Shown here in pieces: positions 34,831 through 44,306 of a stretch of 64,000 nt of DNA. Location of the stretch: assembly GCF_900156375.1 (NCBI RefSeq), contig NZ_FTNK01000001.1, forward strand, positions 310,001 to 374,000, given 5' to 3'. The stretch's first letter is position 1. Each line of letters begins with the position of its first letter. The notes beneath the pieces were generated by a model. The model worked only from the letters and a program-made list of their open reading frames with translations, had not been told where the DNA came from and made no database searches. A program made the translations under genes and the position numbers. This stretch comes from Paenibacillus macquariensis. GTDB taxonomy: Bacteria; Bacillota; Bacilli; Paenibacillales; Paenibacillaceae.

Positions 34831-34880
34831 AATATTAACAAAGTATAACGTGAACTTATACTTTCTTAATATTCACAAAA
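34831..34880. other. Long near-perfect hairpin upstream of nusB
   Basis: GTGAATATTAAgAAAGTATAA (minus strand) pairs with TTATACTTTgTTAATATTtCAC over about 20 bp with a 7-base loop. There is no T-run on the minus strand. It lies between the terminator of the amaP cluster and the nusB start, so it may control nusB leader folding or overlap its promoter. Confidence 0.55.
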
Positions 34881-34968
34881 AAAACCCTGGTAAACTTTCT
34901 CCAAAAAATGGGCCTGGCGAGGCTGTAGCTCTTTTCTTAGAGAAAGCATATCACAGGGTTCATTTAAA
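34876..34968 (-). terminator. Nested stem-loop terminator between DUF2273 gene and nusB
   Basis: On the minus strand AACCCTG pairs with CAGGGTT and CTTTCTC with GAGAAAG, enclosing GCCT-CGCC-AGGC, and the structure ends in eight T. The outer left arm overlaps the last codons of the DUF2273 gene. Looks like a multi-stem terminator; a ligand-binding role is only a thought. Confidence 0.65.
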
Positions 34969-35205
34969 AGGACGCCACCGTTCCGATAACCATTGCATCG
35001 TTTCCTTCAAATGAAAGAAGGAACCTTGTTGCAAATCTTTTCTTTTACCGAAAGTGTATCCAATGAACACAACCAATGCAAAGAACAACATATCCCAAAA
35101 ACCAGATATCAAATATATAATACCGAATAAAACCCCACCCATAATACCGACAATGCGTCCTCTGTGACTCCCCCACATCTCTTTCCAAAGCATCGGGAAA
35201 TCCAC
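34960..35205 (-). CDS. DUF2273 small membrane protein
   Basis: 81 residues with a Gly-rich helix pair (GRIVGIMGGVLFGIIYLISG, FWDMLFFALVVFIGYTFG), typical of DUF2273 proteins that accompany AmaP and Asp23 in Gram-positive bacteria. Likely part of an Asp23 membrane-anchoring complex tied to cell-envelope stress. Two bases from amaP. Confidence 0.85.
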   Translation of the reverse strand: MDFPMLWKEMWGSHRGRIVGIMGGVLFGIIYLISGFWDMLFFALVVFIGYTFGKRKDLQQGSFFHLKETMQWLSERWRPFK

Positions 35206-35207
35206 CT

Positions 35208-35747
35208 CTATTCCACTCTACTCTTAAAGCTTGGTGATTGCGCAACGTTAGCTATAAATACTGACACATCCGACACCGGAATTCCAGTAGTTTCTTGCAA
35301 ATAATCATGGACTTGTTTCTGTATGTCAGAGGATAAGACAGGAATGGAGAATTCACCATCTACAACAGCACGAATCTCAATCGTAATACCTGCTTGATTT
35401 ACCTTAACACGAACTTTCAAATCTCTTACGCCTCGTACTTTAGATGCCGCCTTGAGACATAAATTCTCAATCGTTTCTACTGAAATTTGAATATCTCCAA
35501 ATTCTGTTCGCTGATCAATGGACGGAACACTATTCCGATCTTTACGGATTGAGATATAGAAGAAACGAATACTCAGAAGAAACAGTACGACCATCACAAC
35601 AATGGTTGAGATGAATACGCGGTAATCCGAGTCATCAATCCAGTTAGAAGGTAAAACACCACTGAGGTGGAGGATGGCAACTACAGAAAGAATAGCAATA
35701 CTCAAGCTATATATAAACAGCAAAAGTCTATCAAGTATTTTAGCCAC
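35208..35747 (-). CDS. amaP: AmaP, alkaline shock membrane anchor protein
   Basis: Start at GTG 35747 (MAKILDRLLLFIYSLSIAIL) after AGGAGG; 179 residues. Two transmembrane helices (about 7-27 and 48-70) with a short loop, then an Asp23-like domain (GDIQISVETIENLCLKAASK, VRGVRDLKVRVKV). In Staphylococcus AmaP anchors Asp23 to the membrane. Clustered with DUF2273 and Asp23 genes here. Confidence 0.85.
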   Translation of the reverse strand: MAKILDRLLLFIYSLSIAILSVVAILHLSGVLPSNWIDDSDYRVFISTIVVMVVLFLLSIRFFYISIRKDRNSVPSIDQRTEFGDIQISVETIENLCLKAASKVRGVRDLKVRVKVNQAGITIEIRAVVDGEFSIPVLSSDIQKQVHDYLQETTGIPVSDVSVFIANVAQSPSFKSRVE

Positions 35748-35824
35748 GAAGCAACCCAACCTCCTAAAATTATAGTAAACCCTCGACATGAAATGTCGGG
35801 GGTTTGAATGCCTATCGTAGTCTA

Positions 35825-36241
35825 TTATTTAACTCGTTGGCTATAATCAATCTCTTCGTGCTTCTCCACTGCTTTAAAAATAACATCGTGGATATGAACG
35901 TTCACTTCGATTACGGTCAGTCCAGTCATATTCTCGATAGAGCGTTTCACGTTACTCTGAATCTGAGTAGCTACTTCAGGCAGACGATAACCGTATTCTA
36001 CGATGACGGATACATCAATTGCAGCTTCACGTTGACCTACTTCAACTTTAACGCCTTTGGATTGATTCTTACGCCCTAGAAGTTCTGCAATTCCACCTGC
36101 AAATCCTCCACTCATTCCAGCTACGCCTTTAATCTCAACTGTAGCTAATCCAGCAATAACTTCAATGACTTCAGGAGCAATTTGGATCTCACCGATATCC
36201 GTTCGTTCAAATTCATTCGGTATTGTACTCATACTGACCAT
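35825..36241 (-). CDS. Asp23/Gls24 envelope stress protein
   Basis: Start at ATG 36241 (MVSMSTIPNEFERTDIGEIQ), six bases after AAGGGTG; 138 residues. Asp23 fold with IAPEVIEVIAGLATVEIKGV and AIDVSVIVEYGYRLPEVATQ. Corresponds to B. subtilis YqhY, which lies next to accBC and is implicated in tuning acetyl-CoA carboxylase; the same adjacency (accC upstream) is seen here. Confidence 0.9.
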   Translation of the reverse strand: MVSMSTIPNEFERTDIGEIQIAPEVIEVIAGLATVEIKGVAGMSGGFAGGIAELLGRKNQSKGVKVEVGQREAAIDVSVIVEYGYRLPEVATQIQSNVKRSIENMTGLTVIEVNVHIHDVIFKAVEKHEEIDYSQRVK

Positions 36242-36365
36242 ATCACACCCTTCAAGTAAATTCTTTAGCATCAATAGATAATCGCATAGCACTTACTAGG
36301 CATGCCAATTTTGTTATCCATACTATATCATTTAGGCATCATTTAGACAAACAAAGTTCAAGAAA

Positions 36366-37709
36366 TTAAATCTCGTTCTCCTCAAGAAACTTGATATCGA
36401 AATCGCCGTCGATGAACGTAGGATGTTTCAGTAATTTTTGATGGAAAGGGATCGTTGTATGAATTCCCTCCACCATAAATTCAGATAACGCACGCTTCAT
36501 TTTTGCAATGGCTTCTTGACGTGTTGGCGCCCAGACAATCAACTTAGCAATCATAGAATCGTAATAAGGTGGGATCGTATACCCTTGATAAGCAGCACTA
36601 TCGATTCTCACTCCAGGACCGCCTGGAGGAAGATAGAATAAAATTTTCCCAGGTGCAGGCATAAAGTTCTTAGCAGGATCCTCTGCGTTGATCCGACATT
36701 CGATAGCCCAACCATTGATTACAATATCTTCTTGACTGAAGGAAAGAGCATGACCTTCTGCCACAGAGATCATTTCTTTAATAATATCCACACCAGTCAC
36801 TAATTCTGTCACAGGGTGTTCGACTTGAATACGAGTGTTCATTTCCATGAAATAAAATTGTCCATCAGTCCCAAGTAAAAATTCAAGCGTTCCCGCTCCT
36901 GAGTACTGAACTGACTGTGCAGCTCGAATAGCTGCTTCACCCATTTCTGTACGAATTTCCGGAGAAAGTATAGGGCATGGAGCTTCTTCTATTAACTTCT
37001 GTCTACGACGTTGTATAGAACAATCTCGCTCTCCTAGATGCACCACATGACCATAATTGTCAGCGATAATCTGGATTTCAACATGTTTCATACCCGTCAG
37101 ATATTTCTCTAAATACACCCCTGCATTGCCAAAAGCCTTCTGAGCTTCTTGCTGAGCTGCAGTTATTTGTTTAATTAGATCCGACTCATTCTCCGCAATA
37201 CGTATCCCTTTACCGCCGCCACCAGCAGTCGCTTTGATAATGAGGGGATAGCCAATATCACGGCCAATAATAATTGCCTCATCTAGACTATCTACGATTC
37301 CATCAGAACCAGGAATTACAGGTACACCCGCTTCTTTCATAGTCAGTTTAGCAACAGATTTATCACCCATTCTTCTAATAGCAGATGCTGAAGGCCCGAT
37401 AAAAGTAATGTTGCATGATTCACAAATCTCAGCGAAATCTGCGTTCTCAGCTAAAAATCCATATCCAGGATGAATCGCATCACACCCTGTAAGTGTGGCT
37501 ACACTCATAATATTAGTAACATTTAGATAGCTATCTTTTGATAGGATAGGTCCAATACAATACGCTTCATCGGCTAGACGAACATGCAAAGAATCTTTGT
37601 CTGCCTCTGAATAGACCGCAACCGTTGATATGTCAAGTTCTCGACAAGCCCGGATAATACGAACCGCGATTTCTCCACGATTCGCAATGAGCACTTTATG
37701 AAATTTCAT
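36366..37709 (-). CDS. accC: Biotin carboxylase subunit of acetyl-CoA carboxylase
   Basis: 447 residues from [20 protein letters not shown] (37709). ATP-grasp motifs [11 protein letters not shown] and [16 protein letters not shown] are intact, with the biotin-carboxylase C-terminal region. Carboxylates the biotin of AccB with ATP and bicarbonate, the first step of fatty-acid synthesis. accB lies 190 bases upstream, separated by an array of 40-base hairpin repeats. Confidence 0.97.
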   Translation of the reverse strand: MKFHKVLIANRGEIAVRIIRACRELDISTVAVYSEADKDSLHVRLADEAYCIGPILSKDSYLNVTNIMSVATLTGCDAIHPGYGFLAENADFAEICESCNITFIGPSASAIRRMGDKSVAKLTMKEAGVPVIPGSDGIVDSLDEAIIIGRDIGYPLIIKATAGGGGKGIRIAENESDLIKQITAAQQEAQKAFGNAGVYLEKYLTGMKHVEIQIIADNYGHVVHLGERDCSIQRRRQKLIEEAPCPILSPEIRTEMGEAAIRAAQSVQYSGAGTLEFLLGTDGQFYFMEMNTRIQVEHPVTELVTGVDIIKEMISVAEGHALSFSQEDIVINGWAIECRINAEDPAKNFMPAPGKILFYLPPGGPGVRIDSAAYQGYTIPPYYDSMIAKLIVWAPTRQEAIAKMKRALSEFMVEGIHTTIPFHQKLLKHPTFIDGDFDIKFLEENEI

Positions 37710-37730
37710 TGCAGGTACCATCCTCCTCAA

Positions 37731-37900
37731 AGTTTTCCGTAGGAAAACTCTCTTCGTAAGCGTTCACTTAAAGTTTTGCTACGGAAAACTTTCTTCGTAA
37801 GCATTAACTTAGTTTTCCGTAGGAAAACTTACATCATAAGTATTAACCAAAGTTTTCTTACGGATAACTTTCTTCGTAAGCATTAACTCAAGTTTTCCGT
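37731..37900. repeat. Array of 40-base hairpin repeats between accB and accC
   Basis: Four units and a partial fifth start near 37731, 37772, 37811, 37851 and 37891. Each begins AGTTTTCCGTAGGAAAACT (a hairpin) and most continue with CTTCGTAAGC plus ATTAACTT. The CTTCGTAAGC core recurs at 37752, 37793 and 37872, and in a second array upstream of spoIIIAA. Confidence 0.8.
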
Positions 37901-37901
37901 T

Positions 37902-38399
37902 CTACTCCGTTTTCACCAAGAATAAAGGCTGACCATATTCAACCAACTGGCCATTTTCAACCAATACCTCTACGATTTGGCCCTTTATTTCGGCTTCCAA
38001 TTCATTCATTAATTTCATAGCTTCTATGATACAGACCGTTGATTTCAAGTCTACTTTATCTCCACTGCTAACGAAGGGAGCATCATCAGGCGAAGCAGAT
38101 CTGTAGAATGTTCCCACCATAGGCGAAACAATTTTATGTAATGTGGACGATAAATCTGCTGATGTCGATTGATCAGTCACACTTAGACCAGTTCCCTGAT
38201 CTGTGGAGTGCATCATTGGCTGAACATGCAATGGTGCTGTTGGATATGCTTGTGGGATGGATTGTTGATACGAAACGACTTCCGTTTTCCCAGGTTTACG
38301 AATAGATACACGCGTACCTTCCATTTCAATCTCCAACTCATGAACAGATGTTTGGTCTACTAACTTGATCAATTCCTTAATCTCACTCAACTTAAACAT
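37902..38399 (-). CDS. accB: AccB, biotin carboxyl carrier protein
   Basis: 165 residues from [20 protein letters not shown] (38399), ten bases after AAAGGAGTG. Pro/Ser-rich linker (about 45-85), then the biotinyl domain with [17 protein letters not shown]; the Lys in EAMKLMNE is the biotin site. Carries carboxyl groups from AccC to AccDA. Confidence 0.97.
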   Translation of the reverse strand: MFKLSEIKELIKLVDQTSVHELEIEMEGTRVSIRKPGKTEVVSYQQSIPQAYPTAPLHVQPMMHSTDQGTGLSVTDQSTSADLSSTLHKIVSPMVGTFYRSASPDDAPFVSSGDKVDLKSTVCIIEAMKLMNELEAEIKGQIVEVLVENGQLVEYGQPLFLVKTE

Positions 38400-38488
38400 T
38401 GTCAATTCACTCCTTTAACTTTCAGAACCGCCTTACACTTAACTTGCATATCCATACCGATATGTATTATATCATAAACGCAAGAAAT

Positions 38489-38520
38489 GGAAAGAGTCCA
38501 GACTGACCCGGACTCTTTCC
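38489..38520 (-). terminator. Terminator of the spoIIIA operon
   Basis: Perfect 11-bp stem GGAAAGAGTCC / GGACTCTTTCC with a 10-base loop just after spoIIIAH; the following ATTTCTT tail is poor in T, so efficiency may be modest. Confidence 0.65.
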
Positions 38521-38555
38521 TGAAATGTATGATTATGGCGAAATATAGGAATTCA

Positions 38556-39311
38556 TTAAGGTGCTACATGCTGTACACTAACTTTATCTTGAGATACATT
38601 TAGCTCTTTCATGACTAATTGTACGATGTTTACAGCTTGCTTCACATCTAGTTTATCACTCAGAACAAGCACTTGATATTTATCATTTTCTTCTTTAACT
38701 ACGACCTCTTCAAATTGCTGATGAAGTGCTTCTTCAATGCCCGTAATCTTAGATTCTTTCTCATCTAAACTTCTCAGTTCATCGTTTGCTTTCGCCACTT
38801 CTTCAGGTGTATTCGTCTCATTTAACAACGCGTACAAGTCGCTTTGTTTCTTCATACTATTATCTTTACGTTCCAGTTGATAAGAATCAAGAATACTTCT
38901 GCCTGAAGTAGCTTGGGATGCAACTTCTTTAAGTACCTCGTCATCATTTTTAGCCTCGGTTGATTTCGTTGTTTCTTTTTTTGCTGTCACCTTTGTTGTA
39001 TCCTTTGATGTATCCTTAGTTACTGCTTTATCCGTTTCCTTAAGCGTATCTGTAGCTACTGTCGTATCATCCGATTTCTTGACCGTATCTGTCGTTTTTG
39101 GTGTTTCTGTATGATCGCTATTTTGTCCATCTACAACCACTTCTGTAACAAGCTCTTTGTTCTCATTTGATTTTTGATCTACAACCTGTTGACTATCTGC
39201 TACTGGAATTTTTGATGTGCCTGAATCACCTGTGAACAGGTAATATGCAGACAATACCACCATCAAACTCAACATCGATACTAACCAAATTGTTTGTCTT
39301 TTATTATTCAT
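38556..39311 (-). CDS. spoIIIAH: SpoIIIAH, forespore-channel protein
   Basis: 251 residues from MNNKRQTIWLVSMLSLMVVL (39311). One N-terminal transmembrane helix, a long Thr/Lys/Asp-rich low-complexity linker (about 40-125), then the YscJ/FliF-like ring domain at the C terminus (VVVKEENDKYQVLVLSDKLD). In the mother-cell membrane it binds SpoIIQ across the intermembrane space to make the feeding-tube channel. Last gene of the operon. The linker is notably long and repetitive. Confidence 0.92.
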   Translation of the reverse strand: MNNKRQTIWLVSMLSLMVVLSAYYLFTGDSGTSKIPVADSQQVVDQKSNENKELVTEVVVDGQNSDHTETPKTTDTVKKSDDTTVATDTLKETDKAVTKDTSKDTTKVTAKKETTKSTEAKNDDEVLKEVASQATSGRSILDSYQLERKDNSMKKQSDLYALLNETNTPEEVAKANDELRSLDEKESKITGIEEALHQQFEEVVVKEENDKYQVLVLSDKLDVKQAVNIVQLVMKELNVSQDKVSVQHVAP

Positions 39312-39353
39312 TCCCAATTTCCTCCTTTGTCTTCTCAAAAAATGATTGAAGCA

Positions 39354-39998
39354 TTATTCCTGTTTGCGGGGGACAACTGATATTCTATAGCTCGGTACAT
39401 TTAATCCTTTGCCTACTGCATCTATTACAAGGTTTCGAACCACTTGGTTCTCAGCCCCTTTAGCTACGATTAGCACACCCCGGATTTGCGGTTTGACTTT
39501 TTTGGTAATGACTGGCGTCTCACTACCTGATGAATCGTATGTCACACTTTCACCATCTCGCGTGTATTGGGTCGTGTTCCGTTTGCCACCGTTAGCGTCA
39601 GTTTCCTCAGATGTCTGTTGAGAATCTTTCACATTACGTTGAATGATAATTTCTTCCGTTGAATCAACAGTGACCAAAACATCGACCGTGCCTACGCCCA
39701 CTATTTTTTCCAAAATCTCTTTAATGTTGTTCTCGAACACCTCTTCAATACTTCCAAATGAGTCCGCTTGTGAGTCTGTATTTTGGAATGTTGACTGTGC
39801 AGGCGTTGAACTCGGTGGCTCCCGTCCAATATTCTCATTATCAACCTTCTTGACATTAACGAAGGAACTAAATAACACAATCGCAACGCCCACTAAACCT
39901 AGAATAATGAGCCAACGAAAAACAGATATTTTTTTTGCTCCGCCATTTCCTCCACCTATCCACTGCTCTACCCTCTTAAACCAGTTCCCCAAGTTCAC
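39354..39998 (-). CDS. spoIIIAG: SpoIIIAG, ring-forming channel protein
   Basis: 214 residues, GTG start after GGGGGTGA. Transmembrane helix about 26-44 (FRWLIILGLVGVAIVLFSS), then a ring-building domain with EEVFENNIKEILEKIVGVGT and a beta-triangle insertion (Glu/Thr/Asn-rich). Forms large rings of the SpoIIIA-SpoIIQ channel. Confidence 0.93.
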   Translation of the reverse strand: MNLGNWFKRVEQWIGGGNGGAKKISVFRWLIILGLVGVAIVLFSSFVNVKKVDNENIGREPPSSTPAQSTFQNTDSQADSFGSIEEVFENNIKEILEKIVGVGTVDVLVTVDSTEEIIIQRNVKDSQQTSEETDANGGKRNTTQYTRDGESVTYDSSGSETPVITKKVKPQIRGVLIVAKGAENQVVRNLVIDAVGKGLNVPSYRISVVPRKQE

Positions 39999-40006
39999 TC
40001 ACCCCC

Positions 40007-40759
40007 TTATATCTTGCCGTTGTCTTCATTCTGTTTAATCTGGATTTGCTCAGACTGTAGATTCCACTTCATCTTGAGTAATTTCTCGATTTCTTCTGCC
40101 TTACTCTCATTTCGACTCAAAGCCTCTGCAGATTTCTTATCTGCTACACCACCATCGGATGGACTACTATCTGGCTTAACAGGCTCCACATTTACGTCCA
40201 CCTTAACCGGAGCTATGGGTGCTATAGCAATTGGCTGTGATGCGTTGTGATCTTGATCTAATTGTTCCTCAAGATCTTGTGGTTCTTGCTGCAACACAAC
40301 ATCTACAGATGTAATGGAAGGTGAATCCTGTTCATTCGCCGCTTTAGCAGGAGCAAGAGCGAGAATAACCTTCACTTCTTGAACCATTGACCCTGTTGAC
40401 TCTTGAATTTGTTGCTTCATTTGCCTTGCAACCTCTTCTCCAGCCCACTGAAGACTTTGCGTTTGTTGCTGATGTTTCATTTGTTCTGCCTGAGATAAAA
40501 TTTGCTGTAATGTGGTCTCTTTACCATTCGTGAAATTAGCTGAATTCATAGCTTGTGCTTGAAATGCTTCCGTTAACTTTGATTCAGGTGAATCCGTAAA
40601 CAGATTGATAATGGGCTGCAATAAGGTGAGAAGGATAAGTAGGCTAAGGACCAGCTTGACATAACGTTCCATAGAACGACTGGGTAGAATGAGATCTACG
40701 AAAGTTGCCAAAAGCACAACCATAATGACTTCTCTCATCCATTCGTTTAACCAGCTCAT
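40007..40759 (-). CDS. spoIIIAF: SpoIIIAF
   Basis: 250 residues. Two N-terminal helices (VIMVVLLATFVDLILPS, LVLSLLILLTLLQPII) and a soluble C-terminal part with a Ser/Pro/Asp-rich linker (about 150-205) and the family's terminal KLLKMKWNLQSEQIQI. Component of the mother-cell SpoIIIA machine. 8 bases from AG. Confidence 0.92.
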   Translation of the reverse strand: MSWLNEWMREVIMVVLLATFVDLILPSRSMERYVKLVLSLLILLTLLQPIINLFTDSPESKLTEAFQAQAMNSANFTNGKETTLQQILSQAEQMKHQQQTQSLQWAGEEVARQMKQQIQESTGSMVQEVKVILALAPAKAANEQDSPSITSVDVVLQQEPQDLEEQLDQDHNASQPIAIAPIAPVKVDVNVEPVKPDSSPSDGGVADKKSAEALSRNESKAEEIEKLLKMKWNLQSEQIQIKQNEDNGKI

Positions 40760-40778
40760 AGGTTACCTACCTCCTTCT

Positions 40779-41975
40779 TCACCTCATCATGACCGTTACA
40801 TTACCAGCCATTAACAGAATGGTTATGGCTAGAAAGAACATCAATCCAACAACCGCCATTGCCGCAAATGCATAGATCATACTTTTACCAATCGTTTGTA
40901 AACACGTAACAATCGGTGTATCTCCAAGTGGCTGCATCACTGCTGCTGCTACTTGATAAATAAGTGCAAGTGTTAATATTTTGATAGCCGGAAAGGCACA
41001 GATGAAGAGAATGATAATGACGCCGGCCAATCCGATCGAATTTTTCACTAGTAATGATGCCGATATGACCGTGTCCGTCGCATCTGCGAACATTTTACCC
41101 ACAACCGGAATGAAACTACCCGATATGAATTTGGCTGTACGTATCGTCACACCATCTGTCACAGAACTTGTAATTCCCTGAACAGAAATGACTCCAAGGA
41201 AAATAGTTAAGAGTATTCCTAGCAACCCAACGCTGATTCTTTGAAGCAGATTAGCCATTTGCGTTAACTTATATTTATCTGACAAGGAGCTTACAATGTG
41301 TAATACGGCTGAGAAGAAAAGGAGTGGAAATACAGTCGTTCGAACAACAGTCCCCACCGTATGAATCATGAATACGATCAAAGGATGTGTGACGGATACA
41401 GTAACGATATTTCCCATGGACGCCAGGAGTGAGAAGAGCAGCGGTACCATCGCCATCATGAAGTCCATCATGTTATCGATAGCCCCTTTGGCATACCCAA
41501 TGGCTACAGAGAAGCTATTAATCGCAATAACCATAACGATCATGTAACATAATGAATACGCGATCTTACTAACGTTATTTCGTTCAAATGCGGTCTGTAA
41601 TGTCTCAAGAATCAAACTCATAATACTTAACATCACAATGCTGACTAGCAGTTTCCCATTGTAGAGCACTTCATGCCAGAAAAAAGTGGTTAGGCCAGAC
41701 ATAACATTCTTTATTCCAAGCCCTTTTCCACCGGGGAGTAACATATCCATAAAGGAAGGTGTCTTCTGATCCGGAAAGAATCCACCGTAATCTTTCATCA
41801 ATTTATCCCAATAACTTTCCACCTGATCAGTGGGTAAATTTTTGGCCTGTTGTTGTATAAGTTGATCTGCGGGTGAATCAGCATATACACTGCTCCCCCA
41901 AGTAAATAACAATAAAAATATGAATATAAATATATATTTCACGTCTGGAGAACGTTGTTTTCCTAACATGGTCAT
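40779..41975 (-). CDS. spoIIIAE: SpoIIIAE, multi-pass membrane channel component
   Basis: 398 residues with a signal peptide and about six to eight membrane helices (KLLVSIVMLSIMSLILETL; ILFICAFPAIKILTLALIYQ). The conserved GTVVRTTVFPLLFFSAVLHI segment is visible. Required for engulfment-stage channel assembly. Confidence 0.93.
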   Translation of the reverse strand: MTMLGKQRSPDVKYIFIFIFLLLFTWGSSVYADSPADQLIQQQAKNLPTDQVESYWDKLMKDYGGFFPDQKTPSFMDMLLPGGKGLGIKNVMSGLTTFFWHEVLYNGKLLVSIVMLSIMSLILETLQTAFERNNVSKIAYSLCYMIVMVIAINSFSVAIGYAKGAIDNMMDFMMAMVPLLFSLLASMGNIVTVSVTHPLIVFMIHTVGTVVRTTVFPLLFFSAVLHIVSSLSDKYKLTQMANLLQRISVGLLGILLTIFLGVISVQGITSSVTDGVTIRTAKFISGSFIPVVGKMFADATDTVISASLLVKNSIGLAGVIIILFICAFPAIKILTLALIYQVAAAVMQPLGDTPIVTCLQTIGKSMIYAFAAMAVVGLMFFLAITILLMAGNVTVMMR

Positions 41976-41986
41976 ATCCCACTTTC

Positions 41987-42376
41987 TTAGGCAGGAAGTA
42001 GCTTCATGACAGTTTCAATAATGATTCCAATGATTGGGATAGCGAGCACCATAATCAATACCTTACCTGCTAATTCAATCTTGGATGCAATGCTTTCCTG
42101 TCCTGCATCCCTTACAATTTGGGACCCAAATTCAGCAATATAAGCAATACCGATGATTTTGAGAATCGTCTTTAAGTAGATCATCTGAACACCTGCTGAT
42201 TCTGCCATTTTTTCTAATTCATCAATTACGCTACCAATCTTCCCAATTAGAAATAGAAAGATTAAAATGCTTGTTGATGCCGCGATTAGAAAGGCAAACA
42301 TCGGTTTTTGTTCTTTAATAATTAGAATTATTATGGTAGATATTAGTCCCAATCCAACAACTTGAATAATTTCCAT
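41987..42376 (-). CDS. spoIIIAD: SpoIIIAD
   Basis: 129 residues from MEIIQVVGLGLISTIIILII (42376), after GGAGAGCC. Four hydrophobic segments; typical length. Mother-cell membrane protein of the SpoIIIA complex. Confidence 0.92.
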   Translation of the reverse strand: MEIIQVVGLGLISTIIILIIKEQKPMFAFLIAASTSILIFLFLIGKIGSVIDELEKMAESAGVQMIYLKTILKIIGIAYIAEFGSQIVRDAGQESIASKIELAGKVLIMVLAIPIIGIIIETVMKLLPA

Positions 42377-42386
42377 AACGGCTCTC

Positions 42387-42590
42387 CTACTGGAACAGAA
42401 AGATAGATTTGATCTCTTGCAGCAGGGTGTCAAGCATACGAACGACCATAAACAACACCACGACGAAACCGATCAGCGTCACCCAATGAGCCATATCCTC
42501 TTTTCCCATTTGTTTGAGCACCGTATGAATCATGGCAATGATGATCCCGATCCCCGCGATCTGAAAGATAGCGTTCACGTCAATGTTCAT
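42387..42590 (-). CDS. spoIIIAC: SpoIIIAC
   Basis: 67 residues from MNIDVNAIFQIAGIGIIIAM (42590); GAGGTG is six bases upstream. Two membrane helices, usual length, resembles half of SpoIIIAD. Part of the SpoIIIA complex. Confidence 0.92.
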   Translation of the reverse strand: MNIDVNAIFQIAGIGIIIAMIHTVLKQMGKEDMAHWVTLIGFVVVLFMVVRMLDTLLQEIKSIFLFQ

Positions 42591-42603
42591 TTCCTGCACC
42601 TCG

Positions 42604-43122
42604 CTAAAAGATCAAAATGACGACCAATATCCCCACCAGAAGTCCTAGATTTTTACTTAGTCTTCCGTATTTGTCCAGTTCCTCCCTTGCCGCAACTTCC
42701 TCATGTTTTAACTGCTGTGCCGCCAATGCAATATGTTTAATCTGATCTTGACGATCACTTGTACCTAAAGTAAAGCTCAGTTGGTGAAGGACCTCTCTCT
42801 CTGCATCTTTCATTGAAGTTCGTTTCCAATGTGCAGATAATGCCTGCTGTATACTCTCTTGAGCGGTCAAACCTTTGGATGAATTCATGTCATTAGCAGC
42901 GCTTATAAAAAATGATTTCAAAGGTTCGCGAATCTGCGACCCCATCTTGTTCAGCGCCTCAGGTAGCGGTGTAAATCCGTAAGAAATTTCCGTCTCTAGT
43001 CGCTGCATGACTAAGATGAGTTCGCGAATCTGCTGTGGCCTTCTTTCAAATTGCCTGGCCTTGTTAAACCCTGCTAACGTTCCCGCTAGAACGATAATCA
43101 ACATCCCGAGAAGTTTAACCAT
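42604..43122 (-). CDS. spoIIIAB: SpoIIIAB
   Basis: 172 residues; start set at MVKLLGMLIIVLAGTLAGFN (43122) from spacing to GGGAG. Helical GspF-like soluble region between two membrane helices (RPQQIRELILVMQRLETEIS). Its ATG overlaps the spoIIIAA stop. Works with AA in assembling the channel. Confidence 0.92.
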   Translation of the reverse strand: MVKLLGMLIIVLAGTLAGFNKARQFERRPQQIRELILVMQRLETEISYGFTPLPEALNKMGSQIREPLKSFFISAANDMNSSKGLTAQESIQQALSAHWKRTSMKDAEREVLHQLSFTLGTSDRQDQIKHIALAAQQLKHEEVAAREELDKYGRLSKNLGLLVGILVVILIF

Positions 43123-44113
43123 AGGCATCAACTCCCTTCTGATGAGGCAAGGACATCTGGATAGAACGTTGCTGTCGATCGAGTATACGATAGGTAGGCT
43201 TACCCGCCGACCGATTTAGAATGACATACCTCTCAAACAGCTGGTTTGTCATAAGTGCAGCCATCGCAGGACGTTGTGAGAGTTCGTCCACAGACGAGCC
43301 ATGAGCGGTCGCGATAACGGAGATACCTGCATGTAGCGCCTCTATGATGGCCTCCACATCCTCAGGACGACCTACTTCATCCACAATCACCACTTCAGGA
43401 GACATGGACCGGATCATCATCATCATGCCTTCTGCTTTAGGACACCCATCCATGACATCGGTTCTTGGACCAACATCAAAGCTCGGTACGCCGCGCAAGC
43501 TTCCTGCAATTTCAGATCTTTCATCAATGATTCCAACTTTCATACCTGACCCTTTCACCGTTGAATCTCCATAACTGCCACTGCTAATCTGCCTGGCTAT
43601 ATCCCGAATCAACGTCGTTTTCCCGTGCTGAGGAGGTGAAAGAATGAGGGTATGCTTCATCCTCTTTTCTTTCTTATCTATCAAATGAGGCAGGATCGCA
43701 TCAGCAGCTCCACAAATTTCGCGCGCGATCCGAACATTAAACCCACTAATATCACGCAAATGTTCTACTTTGCCTCCGCTTAGAACCGTTCTTCCTGCTA
43801 AGCCGATGCGGTGACCTCCTGGTATGGTAATAAACCCTTTGCGCAACTCTTCCTCCATGGTGTAAAGAGAGTGATTACTAATCCTGTCTAACAGCCGATG
43901 AGTCTCTACTCCGCCTGGCTTGTACGATTCCTCGACACGATGCGTCAATTTTCCACCCAACGTAAGAAAGTGATGCTCGCCCCCAGCATTAATCTCTAAT
44001 GGTCTTCCTTCGCGGATTCTGATTTCTTCCAACCGATCCAACAAGGTGGAGGGTAGTTGTTCAAGGAGCGACCTGATCGGTTCAGGAAATAACTCCAACC
44101 AGTTCATTTTCAT
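43115..44113 (-). CDS. spoIIIAA: SpoIIIAA, secretion-type ATPase
   Basis: 332 residues from MKMNWLELFPEPIRSLLEQL (44113), after AGGAGG. Walker A LSPPQHGKTTLIRD (with Gln-His before GKT), Walker B VVIVDEVGRPEDVEAI and the His-box region (ATAHGSSVDELSQRPAM). Powers the SpoIIIA channel, like type II/IV secretion ATPases. First gene of the eight-gene operon. CTTCGTAAGC-type repeats lie just upstream. Confidence 0.94.
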   Translation of the reverse strand: MKMNWLELFPEPIRSLLEQLPSTLLDRLEEIRIREGRPLEINAGGEHHFLTLGGKLTHRVEESYKPGGVETHRLLDRISNHSLYTMEEELRKGFITIPGGHRIGLAGRTVLSGGKVEHLRDISGFNVRIAREICGAADAILPHLIDKKEKRMKHTLILSPPQHGKTTLIRDIARQISSGSYGDSTVKGSGMKVGIIDERSEIAGSLRGVPSFDVGPRTDVMDGCPKAEGMMMMIRSMSPEVVIVDEVGRPEDVEAIIEALHAGISVIATAHGSSVDELSQRPAMAALMTNQLFERYVILNRSAGKPTYRILDRQQRSIQMSLPHQKGVDAYG

Positions 44114-44123
44114 GAATGCCACC

Positions 44124-44215
44124 TCCTAAATTTTTTCGAATACTTCGTAAGCAAGTACCTAAATTTTTGTGAAACAAAAATCACTTCGTAAGCACTCCGT
44201 ATTTTGTGAAGCTTC
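44124..44215. repeat. CTTCGTAAGC hairpin repeats upstream of spoIIIAA
   Basis: Two CTTCGTAAGC cores at 44143 and 44184, 41 bases apart, each preceded by a hairpin arm (AAATTTTTGTGAAACAAAAAT for the second). Same design and period as the accB/accC array although the hairpin sequence differs. Confidence 0.7.
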
Positions 44216-44306
44216 TCATTTTGTAATCAGCGGCCGCTAGAGTCTGCTCGTTGGTTTCTTACCTCATATGTATGCCTGTACTCCATTTTTATGACCACAG
44301 AGTCTA

